Source of the DNA: Clostridium hydrogenum
GTDB lineage: Bacteria > Bacillota > Clostridia > Clostridiales > Clostridiaceae
Assembly: GCF_021432385.1 (NCBI RefSeq)
Contig: NZ_JAEACT010000002.1
Span: forward strand, 1,507,501 to 1,571,500
Direction: 5' to 3'
DNA: 64,000 bases
Position 1 is the stretch's first letter; every line of letters starts with the position of its first letter. A program made the translations under genes and the position numbers. Below, piece after piece: positions 53,635 through 63,283 of this stretch. Below the pieces are notes generated by a model. That model saw only the letters and a list, made by a program, of their open reading frames with translations. It was not told the origin of the DNA and ran no database searches.

Positions 53635-54302
53635 TTGTAGAGTTCCCTTTGAGGGGAGAATGGCTTTCTCCCAATACTCCGGGGACAAAAATTCCGAGCC
53701 ACGGTACAAATAAGTTAGGAACAAGATATGCTTATGACTTTTTACAAGTGGATTGGAAAAGGAAAGGTTTACCATCCTATCATGTCAGTTTACCGCAATA
53801 TCTACTTTTTGGTGTTCCTTTAAATGAATATTATTGTTGGGGCCAAGAAGTATATGCACCTTGCGACGGAATCGTTGTCCAAGCAAAGGATGGTTATAAA
53901 GAACGAGAACGAACAAATTTGCTTGCAGATATGTCTTACGCTTATAAAATTGCTCATTATTTCAATCCGAAGAAAGACGACATGCAATCAGTTGCCGGCA
54001 ACTACATCATTATGAAATGCGGCGACCAAGTATATGCTGCACTAGTTCATCTTCAAACAGGGTCTATTCAGGTTTCAGTTGGCCAGAGTGTAAAAAAAGG
54101 CGAAGTTATTGCCAGAGTGGGTGATTCAGGAAATTCTTATATGCCACATCTGCATTTTCAGCTTATGGATAGCTGTGATATGTCTACTGCAAACGGATTG
54201 CCTTGTGCTTTTAAACAATATGAGGTATTCCAAGATGGTGAGTGGAAAAAAGTTGTTAACGGTATTCCCACAAATAAAGATAGGATAAGGTTTGGTTCCT
54301 AA
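53610..54302 (+). CDS. M23-type peptidase-like (LytM domain) protein
   Basis: 230 residues from ATG 53610 (AGGAG 7 bp upstream). LytM/M23 elements: YAYDF with D, APCDGIVVQAKDG, GNYIIMKCGDQVYAALVHLQTGS, GEVIARVGDSGNSYMPHLHFQL with the HxH motif. The first zinc ligand His of the HxxxD motif is not seen (GTRYAYDF), so activity is doubtful. No signal peptide. Confidence 0.75.
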   Translation: MFGAHKPIIVEFPLRGEWLSPNTPGTKIPSHGTNKLGTRYAYDFLQVDWKRKGLPSYHVSLPQYLLFGVPLNEYYCWGQEVYAPCDGIVVQAKDGYKERERTNLLADMSYAYKIAHYFNPKKDDMQSVAGNYIIMKCGDQVYAALVHLQTGSIQVSVGQSVKKGEVIARVGDSGNSYMPHLHFQLMDSCDMSTANGLPCAFKQYEVFQDGEWKKVVNGIPTNKDRIRFGS

Positions 54303-54376
54303 CATAGATAGAGTCGTACATCAAACCTCTGGCATAGAATCTTTTCTTTAAAAACATGTACATTGCTAAGTAACAT

Positions 54377-54441
54377 TTGACAAACTATAAATAAAGGATT
54401 AATATAATTACTGCCTACCTTCCGTTAGGTAGGCAGTAATT
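54377..54441 (+). promoter_or_regulatory. Consensus promoter and TetR operator
   Basis: TTGACA (54377-54382), 17 bp, TAATAT (54400-54405), then AATTACTGCCTACCT and its exact complement AGGTAGGCAGTAATT (54406-54441) separated by 6 bp. The operator covers the transcription start of the tetR-sulP operon. Confidence 0.8.
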
Positions 54442-54460
54442 ATGAAAAGAGGTGATACAT

Positions 54461-55024
54461 TTGGAAACAAAAAGAAAGATAATGAGTTCGGCCTTTGAAT
54501 TGTTTTCAAAGCAAGGCAGTAGCTTTTCTTTAAATGAGGTAGCCGAAGCTGTTGGAATAAAAAAGGCTTCTATATATTCTCATTTTGAAAATAAGGAAAT
54601 GCTTATACATAAGGTAATAGAAAATGAAATGGAGAAATACTTTTTTGAAATTAATCAAGAAAATGATGATTTAAAAAGAATTTTTTTGGGAATTTTAGAT
54701 TATTTCAATAATTCTCAAACAAAACTGCTTTTTTGGAAAAGACTTTTGCTATTTCCACCTGAATCTATTGATCCTGAATTGCTAGAAAGAATTCATTTAA
54801 TGTCTAAGGAAAGATATGATGTTGTTAGAAAACTTATATCAAATGGAATTGAAGCAGGTATTATAAAAAAGGCCTCAGAAGAAGAAATTAGCTTAATGTT
54901 TTTTTCACTTATACATGGATTACTTTCAAGTGTTTTAATATATCATCCTAAAGATATAAAACAGCATTTTGATAACATTTGGCATAATTTTTGGTACAGC
55001 ATAACTAAAGATAAGGATTTATAA
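54461..55024 (+). CDS. TetR/AcrR-family regulator of SulP operon
   Basis: 187 residues from TTG 54461 (GAGGTG 6 bp upstream; GTG 54452 possible). HTH: SAFELFSKQGSSFSLNEVAEAVGIKKASIYSHFENKEML. It is 42 bp before the transporter gene and behind a 15-bp inverted repeat, so autoregulation is very likely. Confidence 0.88.
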   Translation: METKRKIMSSAFELFSKQGSSFSLNEVAEAVGIKKASIYSHFENKEMLIHKVIENEMEKYFFEINQENDDLKRIFLGILDYFNNSQTKLLFWKRLLLFPPESIDPELLERIHLMSKERYDVVRKLISNGIEAGIIKKASEEEISLMFFSLIHGLLSSVLIYHPKDIKQHFDNIWHNFWYSITKDKDL

Positions 55025-55066
55025 ATGTGAAACTTAATTTAGTTCCACAGAATTAGGAGTGATTAA

Positions 55067-56770
55067 ATGTTAAAACCAAAACTTTTTTCAATCATTAAAC
55101 ATAGGAATGTTGAATTAAGTAAAAATCAAATTATGAAAGATATAACTTCAGGAATTATTGTTGCAATTATTGCACTTCCGCTGTCAATTGCACTTGGTAT
55201 TGCATCGGGAGTAACTCCGGAAAAGGGATTAATTACATCAATTATTGCTGGATTTTTTATATCATTTCTAGGCGGCAGTAGAGTTCAAATTGGAGGACCA
55301 ACTGCTGCTTTTGTAGTTATTCTTTCTGGGATAATAGAAAAGTACGGCTACGAAGGATTAGTAGTTGCTACTATTATGGCAGGAATATTTATGATATTCT
55401 TTGGATTTATGAGATTCGGTAGTGTAATCAAATACATTCCATATACTATAACAACTGGTTTTACAAGTGGTATAGCAGTAACTTTATTTTCTACTCAATT
55501 AAAAGATTTTCTTGGAATATCAATTAAAAATGTTCCATCTGATTTTTTGGGTAAATGGCAGGCATATTTATCTAATATTTCAAAGATTGATATTACTACA
55601 ATGCTTGTAGGGTTAGGTTCTCTCTTAGTTATCATATTGTGGCCTAAAATTAATAAAACAATTCCAGGCTCATTAATTGCATTAATAATTGCGACTTTAG
55701 TGGTTAAGTTTTTTCATTTGCCTGTTGATACGATTGGAAGTAGATTTGGACATATTTCAAATTCAATTACGTTTATTGATTTTAGTAAATTTCACATAAA
55801 TATATACATAATTAAAGAATTGATAAGACCAGCTATTACAATTGCTTTTTTAGCAAGTATTGAATCTTTGCTGTCAGCAGTTGTTGCGGATGGTATGATT
55901 GGTAAAAAACATAATTCTAATATGGAACTTATAGGACAAGGCGTAGCCAATATTGCATCAGCACTTTTTGGTGGAATTCCAGCAACTGGGGCCATAGCTA
56001 GAACAGCTGCAAATATAAAAAATGGTGGACGTACACCAATAGCAGGAATAGTACATGCTATTGTAGTTTTAGCTATCATGTTAATTTTTATGCCATTTGC
56101 AAAATTGATTCCAATGACTACACTTGCTGCTATTTTAATTGTTGTGTCATATAATATGAGTCAATGGCGTTCATTTAAAGGACTATTAAAATCAACAAAA
56201 AGCGATGTGGCAGTATTAATTGTTACATTTGTATTTACTGTAGTATTTGATTTGGTAGTAGCAATAGAAATTGGTATGGTAATTGCAATGTTTTTATTTG
56301 TTAAAAGGATGTCTGAAAGTACGCAAATTGAAAACAGCAGCGAGTACTATAAAGATAATTTGGAAGAAATTGAAGGTGATGAACTTATCTTAGAGCAAAC
56401 AGATAAATTATATGAGCACTTGGGATCTGAGATATTGTTGTATGAAATTAGTGGACCTCTTTTCTTTGGAATTGCTAATACCTTTATTGATACTATGAAT
56501 GAAATTGAAAGTAATCCTAAAATTATCATTTTTAAAATGAGATATGTACCAAGCATGGATGCTACAGCATTTAATGTTTTAAAGACAATGGAGGAAAAAT
56601 GTAAAGAAAAACATATTTTAATACTTTATTCAGAAATTAATGAGCAGCCTATGAAGTTGATGAGAAGTGCAGGAATGGTTTCTGACATCGGACATGGTTG
56701 TTTCTTCAATGATACTGAGAATGCAGTGAATACTGCAAATGAAATTATCAATTCTAAAATAAGAATATAG
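55067..56770 (+). CDS. SulP-family anion transporter with STAS domain
   Basis: 567 residues. The SulP core has about 12-14 helices, with ITSGIIVAIIALPLSIALGIASG and GGSRVQIGGPTAAFVVILSG near the N terminus and ALFGGIPATGAIARTAANIKNGGRTP later. A C-terminal STAS domain (about 445-560) contains VPSMDATAFNVL. It moves sulfate, bicarbonate or similar anions; the substrate cannot be told. Preceded and probably repressed by the TetR gene. Confidence 0.9.
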   Translation: MLKPKLFSIIKHRNVELSKNQIMKDITSGIIVAIIALPLSIALGIASGVTPEKGLITSIIAGFFISFLGGSRVQIGGPTAAFVVILSGIIEKYGYEGLVVATIMAGIFMIFFGFMRFGSVIKYIPYTITTGFTSGIAVTLFSTQLKDFLGISIKNVPSDFLGKWQAYLSNISKIDITTMLVGLGSLLVIILWPKINKTIPGSLIALIIATLVVKFFHLPVDTIGSRFGHISNSITFIDFSKFHINIYIIKELIRPAITIAFLASIESLLSAVVADGMIGKKHNSNMELIGQGVANIASALFGGIPATGAIARTAANIKNGGRTPIAGIVHAIVVLAIMLIFMPFAKLIPMTTLAAILIVVSYNMSQWRSFKGLLKSTKSDVAVLIVTFVFTVVFDLVVAIEIGMVIAMFLFVKRMSESTQIENSSEYYKDNLEEIEGDELILEQTDKLYEHLGSEILLYEISGPLFFGIANTFIDTMNEIESNPKIIIFKMRYVPSMDATAFNVLKTMEEKCKEKHILILYSEINEQPMKLMRSAGMVSDIGHGCFFNDTENAVNTANEIINSKIRI

Positions 56771-56833
56771 CCTAAAATATAAACAAAATTATTAAAATCA
56801 CTGTATTAAGTTGTTTGAAAATATATAATTATT

Positions 56834-57072
56834 GCGAACTAATTTAATCAATTCACAATTCACAGTTCACAATGCACAATGAAGGATGATTTGCCTTCCT
56901 TGCGTCAGGTAAATCTTAAACTTAAATATTATAAGCTTCGCAATAGCACCATAAATGGTGCTATTGCGAAAGCAATAAAAAAATAAGTTTTTAGATTTTA
57001 TGTAGCTTTGCTACATAAAATCATCCTTCATTGTGCATTGTGCATCGTGAATTGTGAATTGATTTAATTCGT
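56834..57072 (-). repeat. ~239-bp palindromic element with heptamer-like ends, copy 2
   Basis: CGAACTAATTTAATCAATTC...GAATTGATTTAATTCG. Terminal AATTCAC units, GATTTGCCTTCCTTGCGTCAGG, GCACCATAAATGGTGC and TGTAGCTTTGCTACA match the copy at 23138 in reverse orientation. Confidence 0.75.
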
Positions 57073-57089
57073 ATTTTTTAAGTATTATA

Positions 57090-57680
57090 TTATTGATGTT
57101 TCTTCCACTGACATTCTGTTACTGACATATCAGTGAAAGTGGCTGTAAAAGAAGAATCTGATGGACTGCAAGCGTATACGCCAAATTTAATTTCACTGTT
57201 TCCTTTGAACAAGTGAAAAATTCTCATTTGTTTGAAGGTAATACCATCATTTGAATTTTCGATGCAAAAGTCACTTTCACGTCTACTTAGTCTGTAGTAC
57301 ATAGTTTTAAACTTAGCATCAATATCTGTAGTTGCCCAATCGGAATATCCATTATTAGTTACTACGCTTCCTAATCTTTGATACGTTTCATTTTCATATT
57401 CGATGGAGGCTTTAAACCAATTGTTACTATCTTGATAAATAATCACACCACATTGATCAAATTGCTTTTTGCTGTCAAAAGACGTTTTTATTGTAAAAGA
57501 AAAATATTTCTCACTTGTACTAGTTAAAAGTGCTGGTATATTATCATGCTCAAAATTGTAGTATGTTTTTTGCCATAAGTCTGTGTTGGGTTCAGTTTTA
57601 ATTATAATTTTATCTTTTAAAGCACTATAGTTTTGAGGTTTGCATATCCAAGATGCATTTGGAATATCAAATTTAAACAT
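57090..57680 (-). CDS. DUF1349 protein (concanavalin-like fold)
   Basis: 196 residues. DUF1349 pattern: ASWICKPQNYSALKDKIIIKTEPNTDLWQ, QCGVIIYQDSNNWFKASIEYE, VVTNNGYSDWATT, FCIENSNDGITFKQMRIFHL, IKFGVYACSP. Cytoplasmic, all-beta; carbohydrate-related binding has been proposed for the fold. Upstream GGGTGG. Separate from the Nudix gene by 48 bp on the same strand. Confidence 0.85.
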   Translation of the reverse strand: MFKFDIPNASWICKPQNYSALKDKIIIKTEPNTDLWQKTYYNFEHDNIPALLTSTSEKYFSFTIKTSFDSKKQFDQCGVIIYQDSNNWFKASIEYENETYQRLGSVVTNNGYSDWATTDIDAKFKTMYYRLSRRESDFCIENSNDGITFKQMRIFHLFKGNSEIKFGVYACSPSDSSFTATFTDMSVTECQWKKHQ

Positions 57681-57728
57681 TTTTACATACCACCCTTATA
57701 AAATTACTATAGTTGAGCTAGCAAAGCT

Positions 57729-58247
57729 TTAATCAAATATATTTTTATTCATAACATATAAATAACTTAGTATTGTTTTACCATCAAAAATTTTACCTGA
57801 TTTTACGTATTCTTTAAAAGTATTTTTATCTATCCATAAAACTTCTTTTACATCTTCATCATGAGTTATATTTGTTTTTAAATCTGATTTTTTTACGGTT
57901 ACATGGTATAAATGCAAAATGCTTTTACTAAAACCAAGCATGGGAGTATAGGATATAATTTTACTCAAAGCAGTTTTGTCTACAATTAAATTTGTTTCTT
58001 CTTTTAGCTCCCTAACCAAGCATTCTTCAGGAGATTCTCCCTTTATATCAAGGCAGCCCGCAGGTATTTCTAAGGTTTCTTTCATAACTGCTGGTCTAAA
58101 TTGCCTTACCATCAAAATGTCTCCAAATTCATCTGTTATAAAAGCAGCGACAGCATCATAATTTTGAAGTACATCATAGATTCTACCATTAACCTCTTTG
58201 TTATAAACTTTTAACCATCCATTATAAACCAATTCTTCTTGGGACAT
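57729..58247 (-). CDS. Nudix hydrolase (ADP-ribose pyrophosphatase-like)
   Basis: 172 residues from ATG 58247 (AAAGGAG upstream). Nudix box GCLDIKGESPEECLVRELKEETNL: catalytic REUxEE residues intact. The N-terminal beta strand and VRQFR segment fit ADP-ribose pyrophosphatases. It would hydrolyse ADP-ribose or related sugar nucleotides. Confidence 0.88.
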   Translation of the reverse strand: MSQEELVYNGWLKVYNKEVNGRIYDVLQNYDAVAAFITDEFGDILMVRQFRPAVMKETLEIPAGCLDIKGESPEECLVRELKEETNLIVDKTALSKIISYTPMLGFSKSILHLYHVTVKKSDLKTNITHDEDVKEVLWIDKNTFKEYVKSGKIFDGKTILSYLYVMNKNIFD

Positions 58248-58275
58248 AAAAAGAACTCCTTTCACTTTTAATCTT

Positions 58276-58773
58276 TTATTTAAAGCTTCTATATATTATA
58301 TAAATGCCTATTACAACAAGGAATATTGATAACATTAAGCCTGAATTTAACCAAACAGGCATTGCAGCATTAAATATACGAAGCACAGTTGAGCCTATAG
58401 AAAGCACTGTTATAACAACTGCAGAAATTAAAGTTCCTTTATCTTTATTTCCAAAATAGTATAGTTGATACAGCCCAACTGCTACAGCTAACGCAAATAT
58501 TTGCCATGAAAAATCAAAATGATAAAAATTAATATATGGCTTAATGCTGTAAAATAATCCTAAAGTAAGGCATATTCCACCAGGAACTAAATTGCCAGAA
58601 CCTGATCTTCCTGTAAAATAACTCAATTCAAAAATAAAACCTATAAATAAAAGAACTAATCCCAAAGTTATTCTAAAGGAGAATATGCCCCAATAATTTA
58701 GTTTGTGTAATATTGATATTATTCCAACAAAAATAAGAATAATTCCCAGTGTAATATTAGACTTTTTCACCAA
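58276..58773 (-). CDS. Small integral membrane protein (LiaI/DUF5668-like)
   Basis: 165 residues with five or six short membrane helices and repeated GLILIFVG-type segments (LGIILIFVGIISILHKL, LGLVLLFIGFIFEL, GGICLTLGLF). This is the pattern of the DUF5668 / LiaF-N membrane region. No soluble domain. Possibly co-transcribed with the Nudix gene. Confidence 0.65.
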   Translation of the reverse strand: MVKKSNITLGIILIFVGIISILHKLNYWGIFSFRITLGLVLLFIGFIFELSYFTGRSGSGNLVPGGICLTLGLFYSIKPYINFYHFDFSWQIFALAVAVGLYQLYYFGNKDKGTLISAVVITVLSIGSTVLRIFNAAMPVWLNSGLMLSIFLVVIGIYIIYRSFK

Positions 58774-58895
58774 TTATCATCTCCATTTTTATAACATTTA
58801 TATTTTTTGGATAATATTAAAATAATATAGTATAATATTATTCTAAATATGTTTTAGGCATTTAGCAACAAAAAAGTGCATTGTTGGTGGTGATT

Positions 58896-59969
58896 TATTT
58901 GGCAAGATATAGATACATGAAAGGAATTTCAAAAAAAAGAGGCTTGAAGCCTGGCAGTCTTGTTCATGTAGGGAAAAGTACAGGTAAAGGTTCAAAAATA
59001 AGTGTTATTGATTATAAAGGAGAAGTATTTGACGAGAGAAATTTAAAAAGTATTGAAGAAAGTTATAAATATAAAAATTCTGATTCCGTAACATGGATAA
59101 ATGTAGATGGTCTTGAGGATATGGGCTTATACGAAAAATTTGGTAAAGAGTTTGGAATACATCCTCTTGTAATGGAGGATATTCTAAACACCAATCAAAG
59201 ACCTAAAATTGAAGAGTTTGATAATTATATTTACGTTGTTTTAAAAATGATATATTATTCAAAAAATGTACCAGTAGTTGAGCAGGTAAGTTTAATTTGT
59301 ATGAAAAATGTAGTTATTACCTTTCAAGAGCAGGAATTAAAAGGCGATGTTTTTGATAATTTAAGAAATAGGCTTAGAACTTCTGGCAATAAATTGAGAA
59401 GCTCTGGTACAGATTATTTAGCCTATGCTATTATTGATTCTATAGTTGATAATTACTTTGTTGCACTTGAAAAGTTTGAGGATAGAATAGAAACTTTTGA
59501 AGAAAAACTTTTAAAAAATCCAACAAATGAAGTGTTTACAGAAATATATAATATGAAAAGAGAAATGATTTTTATAAGAAAATCAGTATGGCCACTTAGG
59601 GAAGTTATCAATATACTTCAAAGGGGCGAATCTGATTTTATTAGTTCTGATACTAGCGTATATTTTAAAGATGTTTATGACCATACTATACAAGTTATAG
59701 ATTCTATAGAACTATTTAGAGATATAATCGAGGGCATGCTAGATACATATTTATCAAGTGTAAGCAATAAGATGAATGAAGTTATGAAATTTCTAACTAT
59801 TTTTTCAACAATATTTATTCCTCTTTCTTTTTTAGTAGGCGTGTATGGAATGAATTTTGATAATATGCCAGAACTAAAATGGCATTATGCATACCAAGGT
59901 TTATGGGTTATTATGATTGCGATAGTAGTATCTATGCTAGTATATTTTAAGAAAAAAAAATGGCTTTAG
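58896..59969 (+). CDS. corA: CorA-family magnesium/cobalt channel
   Basis: 357 residues from TTG 58896 (GGTGGTG 7 bp upstream; TTG 58881 possible). Large cytoplasmic domain ending in a long helix, then two membrane helices with the selectivity loop YGMNFDNMPE (GMN motif) between them and a basic tail KKKKWL. Forms a pentameric divalent-cation channel. Confidence 0.92.
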   Translation, partial: YLARYRYMKGISKKRGLKPGSLVHVGKSTGKGSKISVIDYKGEVFDERNLKSIEESYKYKNSDSVTWINVDGLEDMGLYEKFGKEFGIHPLVMEDILNTNQRPKIEEFDNYIYVVLKMIYYSKNVPVVEQVSLICMKNVVITFQEQELKGDVFDNLRNRLRTSGNKLRSSGTDYLAYAIIDSIVDNYFVALEKFEDRIETFEEKLLKNPTNEVFTEIYNMKREMIFIRKSVWPLREVINILQRGESDFISSDTSVYFKDVYDHTIQVIDSIELFRDIIEGMLDTYLSSVSNKMNEVMKFLTIFSTIFIPLSFLVGVYGMNFDNMPELKWHYAYQGLWVIMIAIVVSMLVYFKKKKWL

Positions 59970-59988
59970 AGTAAGGATGATAATTAAT

Positions 59989-60699
59989 ATGAATGAAAGA
60001 TTACAAAAATTTATGGCTAGCTGTGGAGTAGCGTCTAGGCGAAAATGCGAAAAATTAATTGAAGAAGGCAGGGTAACAGTAAATGGGATAGTTATCACTG
60101 AGCTTGGTTTTAAGGTAGACTGTAATAAGGACTATGTTGAACTTGATGGAAAACCAATTAAAATGGAAGAAAGAAAGGTATATATTGCTTTAAATAAACC
60201 TAAGGGATATATCACTGCCTCAAGTGATAATAGGGGAAGAAAAACAGTTATAGATCTTTTAAAGCTTAAAGAAAGAATCTTTCCCATAGGCAGACTTGAT
60301 TATGAAACCTCAGGCTTACTTCTAATAACCAATGATGGAGAAATATTTAATAAGGTTATGCATCCAAGACAAAATGTAAATAAAACATACATAGCTTTAG
60401 TTGAAGGTATACCCACTGATACGGAAATAAATTCTCTTGAAAATGGAGTAGATATTGGAGGATATACAACTGCACTTGCAAAAGCCAGTGTTGAAAATAT
60501 TGAAGGAAAAAATGCAAGAGTTAAAATTGTTATACATGAGGGTAAAAAAAGGCAAGTTAGAAGAATGTGCAGGGCAATTCATCATCATGTTATTGAACTT
60601 AAAAGAACCTCTGTAGGCAAAATTAATTTAGGCAATCTTAAAGAAGGCGAATGGAGATATTTAAGTAATGAAGAAATAGACTATTTAATGAATTTATGA
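59989..60699 (+). CDS. rluB: 23S rRNA pseudouridine synthase RluB-type
   Basis: 236 residues from ATG 59989. S4 domain at the N terminus (MNERLQKFMASCGVASRRKCEKLI), then the RsuA/RluB catalytic motif GRLDYETSGLLL with the active Asp, and HEGKKRQVRRM. Modifies U2605-type sites in 23S rRNA. Position before baiN-like and cmk matches other clostridia. Confidence 0.92.
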   Translation: MNERLQKFMASCGVASRRKCEKLIEEGRVTVNGIVITELGFKVDCNKDYVELDGKPIKMEERKVYIALNKPKGYITASSDNRGRKTVIDLLKLKERIFPIGRLDYETSGLLLITNDGEIFNKVMHPRQNVNKTYIALVEGIPTDTEINSLENGVDIGGYTTALAKASVENIEGKNARVKIVIHEGKKRQVRRMCRAIHHHVIELKRTSVGKINLGNLKEGEWRYLSNEEIDYLMNL

Positions 60700-60842
60700 T
60701 ATTAAGTCATCTTAAAATGAATAAAATATTGAATATGTGTGAATTTAATGTTAGAATGAAATAAATAATTCATTTTACAATCAAATGAATTATTATGATT
60801 ACTTAAAATTCATTGTACTTCTTAGAAGGGGATTTGATATTT

Positions 60843-61721
60843 ATGGAAAATGAAAAACACGATTTAATGAGAACAATTCAAGTGAAATTTCCGAGGTTAA
60901 GTAAAGGTCAAAAGCTAATAGCTGAATATATATTAAAACACTATGACAAGGCTGCTTTTATGACGGCTGCAAAGCTTGGAATTAGTGTTGGTGTTAGTGA
61001 ATCTACTGTAGTAAGATTTGCTAATGAGCTTGGATTTAGTGGTTATCCTAAGCTTCAAAAAGCACTTCAAGAATTAATAAAAAATAAACTTACAACTGTT
61101 CAAAGAATTGAATTATCAAATGCATTTATATCAGAAGAAAATTCGCTTAAAGGCGTTTTAAAATCAGATATGGAAAACATAAGAGTAACTCTTGAAAAGA
61201 TTAATCATAAGACTTTTGATGAAGTAATAAAGTGTATATTTGAAGCAAAGAGAATATATATAATTGGACTTAGAAGCTCAACTGCTCTTTCAGAATTTCT
61301 AGGATTTTATTTAAATTTAATCTTAGATAATGTACATGTTATAAATTGTGGTATGAGTGATATTTTTGAGCAAATTATAAATATATCCTCTGATGATTTA
61401 TTAATAGGGATTGGTTTTCCAAGGTATGCTGCAAGAACTATAGAAGCATTAACTTTTGCAAAATCAAGGAATACCAAAGTAGTTGCTATAACAGATAGTT
61501 TACTCTCACCACTTGCAACTGAAGCAGATTATACTCTTATTGCACAAAGTAATATGGCTTCTTTTGTTGATTCCTTAGTGGCACCCTTGAGCGTAATTAA
61601 TGCATTAATTGTTGCTGTTGGATTAAAAGAGAAGAATAAAATATCAAGCACTTTTAGTGATTTGGAAAGTATATGGGAAGAATATAGAGTGTATTCATAT
61701 AAAGCTATAGAGGATAGGTAG
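60843..61721 (+). CDS. MurR/RpiR-family regulator
   Basis: 292 residues from ATG 60843. N-terminal HTH_6 (FPRLSKGQKLIAEYILKHYDKAAFMTAA...VSESTVVRFANELGFSGYP) and a C-terminal SIS sugar-phosphate domain (RIYIIGLRSSTALSEFLGFYL). It probably senses a phosphosugar; the target genes are not evident in the neighbourhood. Confidence 0.9.
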   Translation: MENEKHDLMRTIQVKFPRLSKGQKLIAEYILKHYDKAAFMTAAKLGISVGVSESTVVRFANELGFSGYPKLQKALQELIKNKLTTVQRIELSNAFISEENSLKGVLKSDMENIRVTLEKINHKTFDEVIKCIFEAKRIYIIGLRSSTALSEFLGFYLNLILDNVHVINCGMSDIFEQIINISSDDLLIGIGFPRYAARTIEALTFAKSRNTKVVAITDSLLSPLATEADYTLIAQSNMASFVDSLVAPLSVINALIVAVGLKEKNKISSTFSDLESIWEEYRVYSYKAIEDR

Positions 61722-61833
61722 AAGTGGACAACCTAGTTTATCATCTAATTAATAAAATAGCATTAAAATTAACTTTGTCATTTTATTAGTTGAACTGGCT
61801 TATCTATATGTTTATAATATAATAAGATTTAAA

Positions 61834-61871
61834 TTTAAAGAGTAGATAAACTTTATAATCTACTCTTTAAA
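61834..61871. terminator. Perfect hairpin before baiN-like gene
   Basis: TTTAAAGAGTAGAT and ATCTACTCTTTAAA around 10 nt. A degenerate 96-bp element fragment (TTAGTTGAACTGGCTTATC, about 61786-61804) lies just upstream. Confidence 0.7.
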
Positions 61872-61903
61872 CTTATGTACAGAGAAATAAAGAGGTGAAG
61901 TTT

Positions 61904-63121
61904 ATGAAAAAAGTAATAGTTGTTGGCGGCGGTCCTGCTGGTATGATGGCTGCAATAACTGCCTCAGAAGGGCATGAAGTTACGCTTATTGAGAGAAATG
62001 ATAAGCTTGGCAAGAAAATGTTTATAACTGGCAAAGGCAGATGTAATATAACAAACTATAAAGATATAAGTGAATTCTTTGAAAATATACCTGGAAATTC
62101 TAATTTTTTATATAGCGCATTATATACTTTTACTAATATAAATACTATGGATTTATTTGAAAAGGCTGGACTCAAATTAAAAGTTGAGAGGGGAGATAGG
62201 GTTTTCCCTGAATCTGACAAGTCTTCTGATATAATAAAAATATTTAAAGAAAAAATTGAAGATAAAAAAATTAATGTAATTTTAAATTCAAGAGTAGTAA
62301 ATATTAACTGCGAAAATAATATAATTAAAAGTGTAAAAACTGATAAAGGTGAAACTATAAAAGGAGATTATTTTATTTTATGTACAGGTGGTTTATCATA
62401 TCCTCAAACAGGTTCTACAGGAGATGGATATGATTTTGCAAGAAAAGTTGGGCATAATATAATAAAACCTGTTCCATCTTTAGTTCCTATTGAATTTGAA
62501 GAAAAATGGATAAAAGACCTTCAGGGACTTTCATTAAAAAATGTAGAATTTAGCATTGTAAAAAATAATAAGGTGCTATATAAAAACTTTGGTGAAATGC
62601 TATTTACTCACTATGGTGCTTCTGGTCCTATTGTTTTAAGCGGAAGTAGGATAGTTAATTTTAACAAGAATTTAAAGGCAGTTATAAATTTAAAACCAGC
62701 ATTGTCTGAAAATGAACTTGATAAAAGGATACAAAGTGATTTTTCAAAGTATGCCAATAAAGCTTTTAAAAATTCACTAAATGATTTACTTCCAAGTAAG
62801 TTAATACCGGTTATAGTTGAATTATCAGAAATAGATCCTGATAAAAAAGTTAATTCTATCACTAAAATAGAAAGAAAAAAAATAGTTAACCTGCTGCAAA
62901 AACTTGAATTTAATATAAAGGGTTTAAGGTCAATTGATGAAGCAATAATTACTGCAGGAGGCATAGATGTAAAAGAGATTGATCCTTCAACAATGAAGTC
63001 AAAATTAATTGAAAATTTATATTTTGGTGGTGAAGTTATTGACGTTGATGCATATACTGGAGGATTTAACTTGCAAATTGCATTATCTACAGGCTATTTG
63101 GCAGGAAGTTCTTTAAAATAG
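61904..63121 (+). CDS. BaiN/RdsA-like FAD-binding oxidoreductase (HI0933 family)
   Basis: 405 residues from ATG 61904 (GAGGTG upstream). N-terminal VIVVGGGPAGMMAAI, then GKGRCNITNY and the DGYDFARKVGHNI segment, with a C-terminal GGIDVKEIDPSTM...LYFGGEVIDVDAYTGGFNLQ. Flavoprotein of unclear substrate; in clostridia it normally precedes cmk. Confidence 0.9.
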   Translation: MKKVIVVGGGPAGMMAAITASEGHEVTLIERNDKLGKKMFITGKGRCNITNYKDISEFFENIPGNSNFLYSALYTFTNINTMDLFEKAGLKLKVERGDRVFPESDKSSDIIKIFKEKIEDKKINVILNSRVVNINCENNIIKSVKTDKGETIKGDYFILCTGGLSYPQTGSTGDGYDFARKVGHNIIKPVPSLVPIEFEEKWIKDLQGLSLKNVEFSIVKNNKVLYKNFGEMLFTHYGASGPIVLSGSRIVNFNKNLKAVINLKPALSENELDKRIQSDFSKYANKAFKNSLNDLLPSKLIPVIVELSEIDPDKKVNSITKIERKKIVNLLQKLEFNIKGLRSIDEAIITAGGIDVKEIDPSTMKSKLIENLYFGGEVIDVDAYTGGFNLQIALSTGYLAGSSLK

Positions 63122-63162
63122 GCTATATTTTAAATCAACACTTATTTAAAACATAGCCTTAA
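63122..63162. terminator. Hairpin after baiN-like gene
   Basis: AGGCTATATTTTAAAT pairs with ATTTAAAACATAGCCT; similar arms to the hairpin at 19331. No long T-run. Confidence 0.5.
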
Positions 63163-63283
63163 AATAAAAATTATATTTTGTCAAAAAAATAAAGGAATTC
63201 ATATATTTTTATAGAATATATAGTTCGGTAGATGTATAGCATATATAAATATGGAAAGTTTTTAATAGCTTTAAGTTAATATC

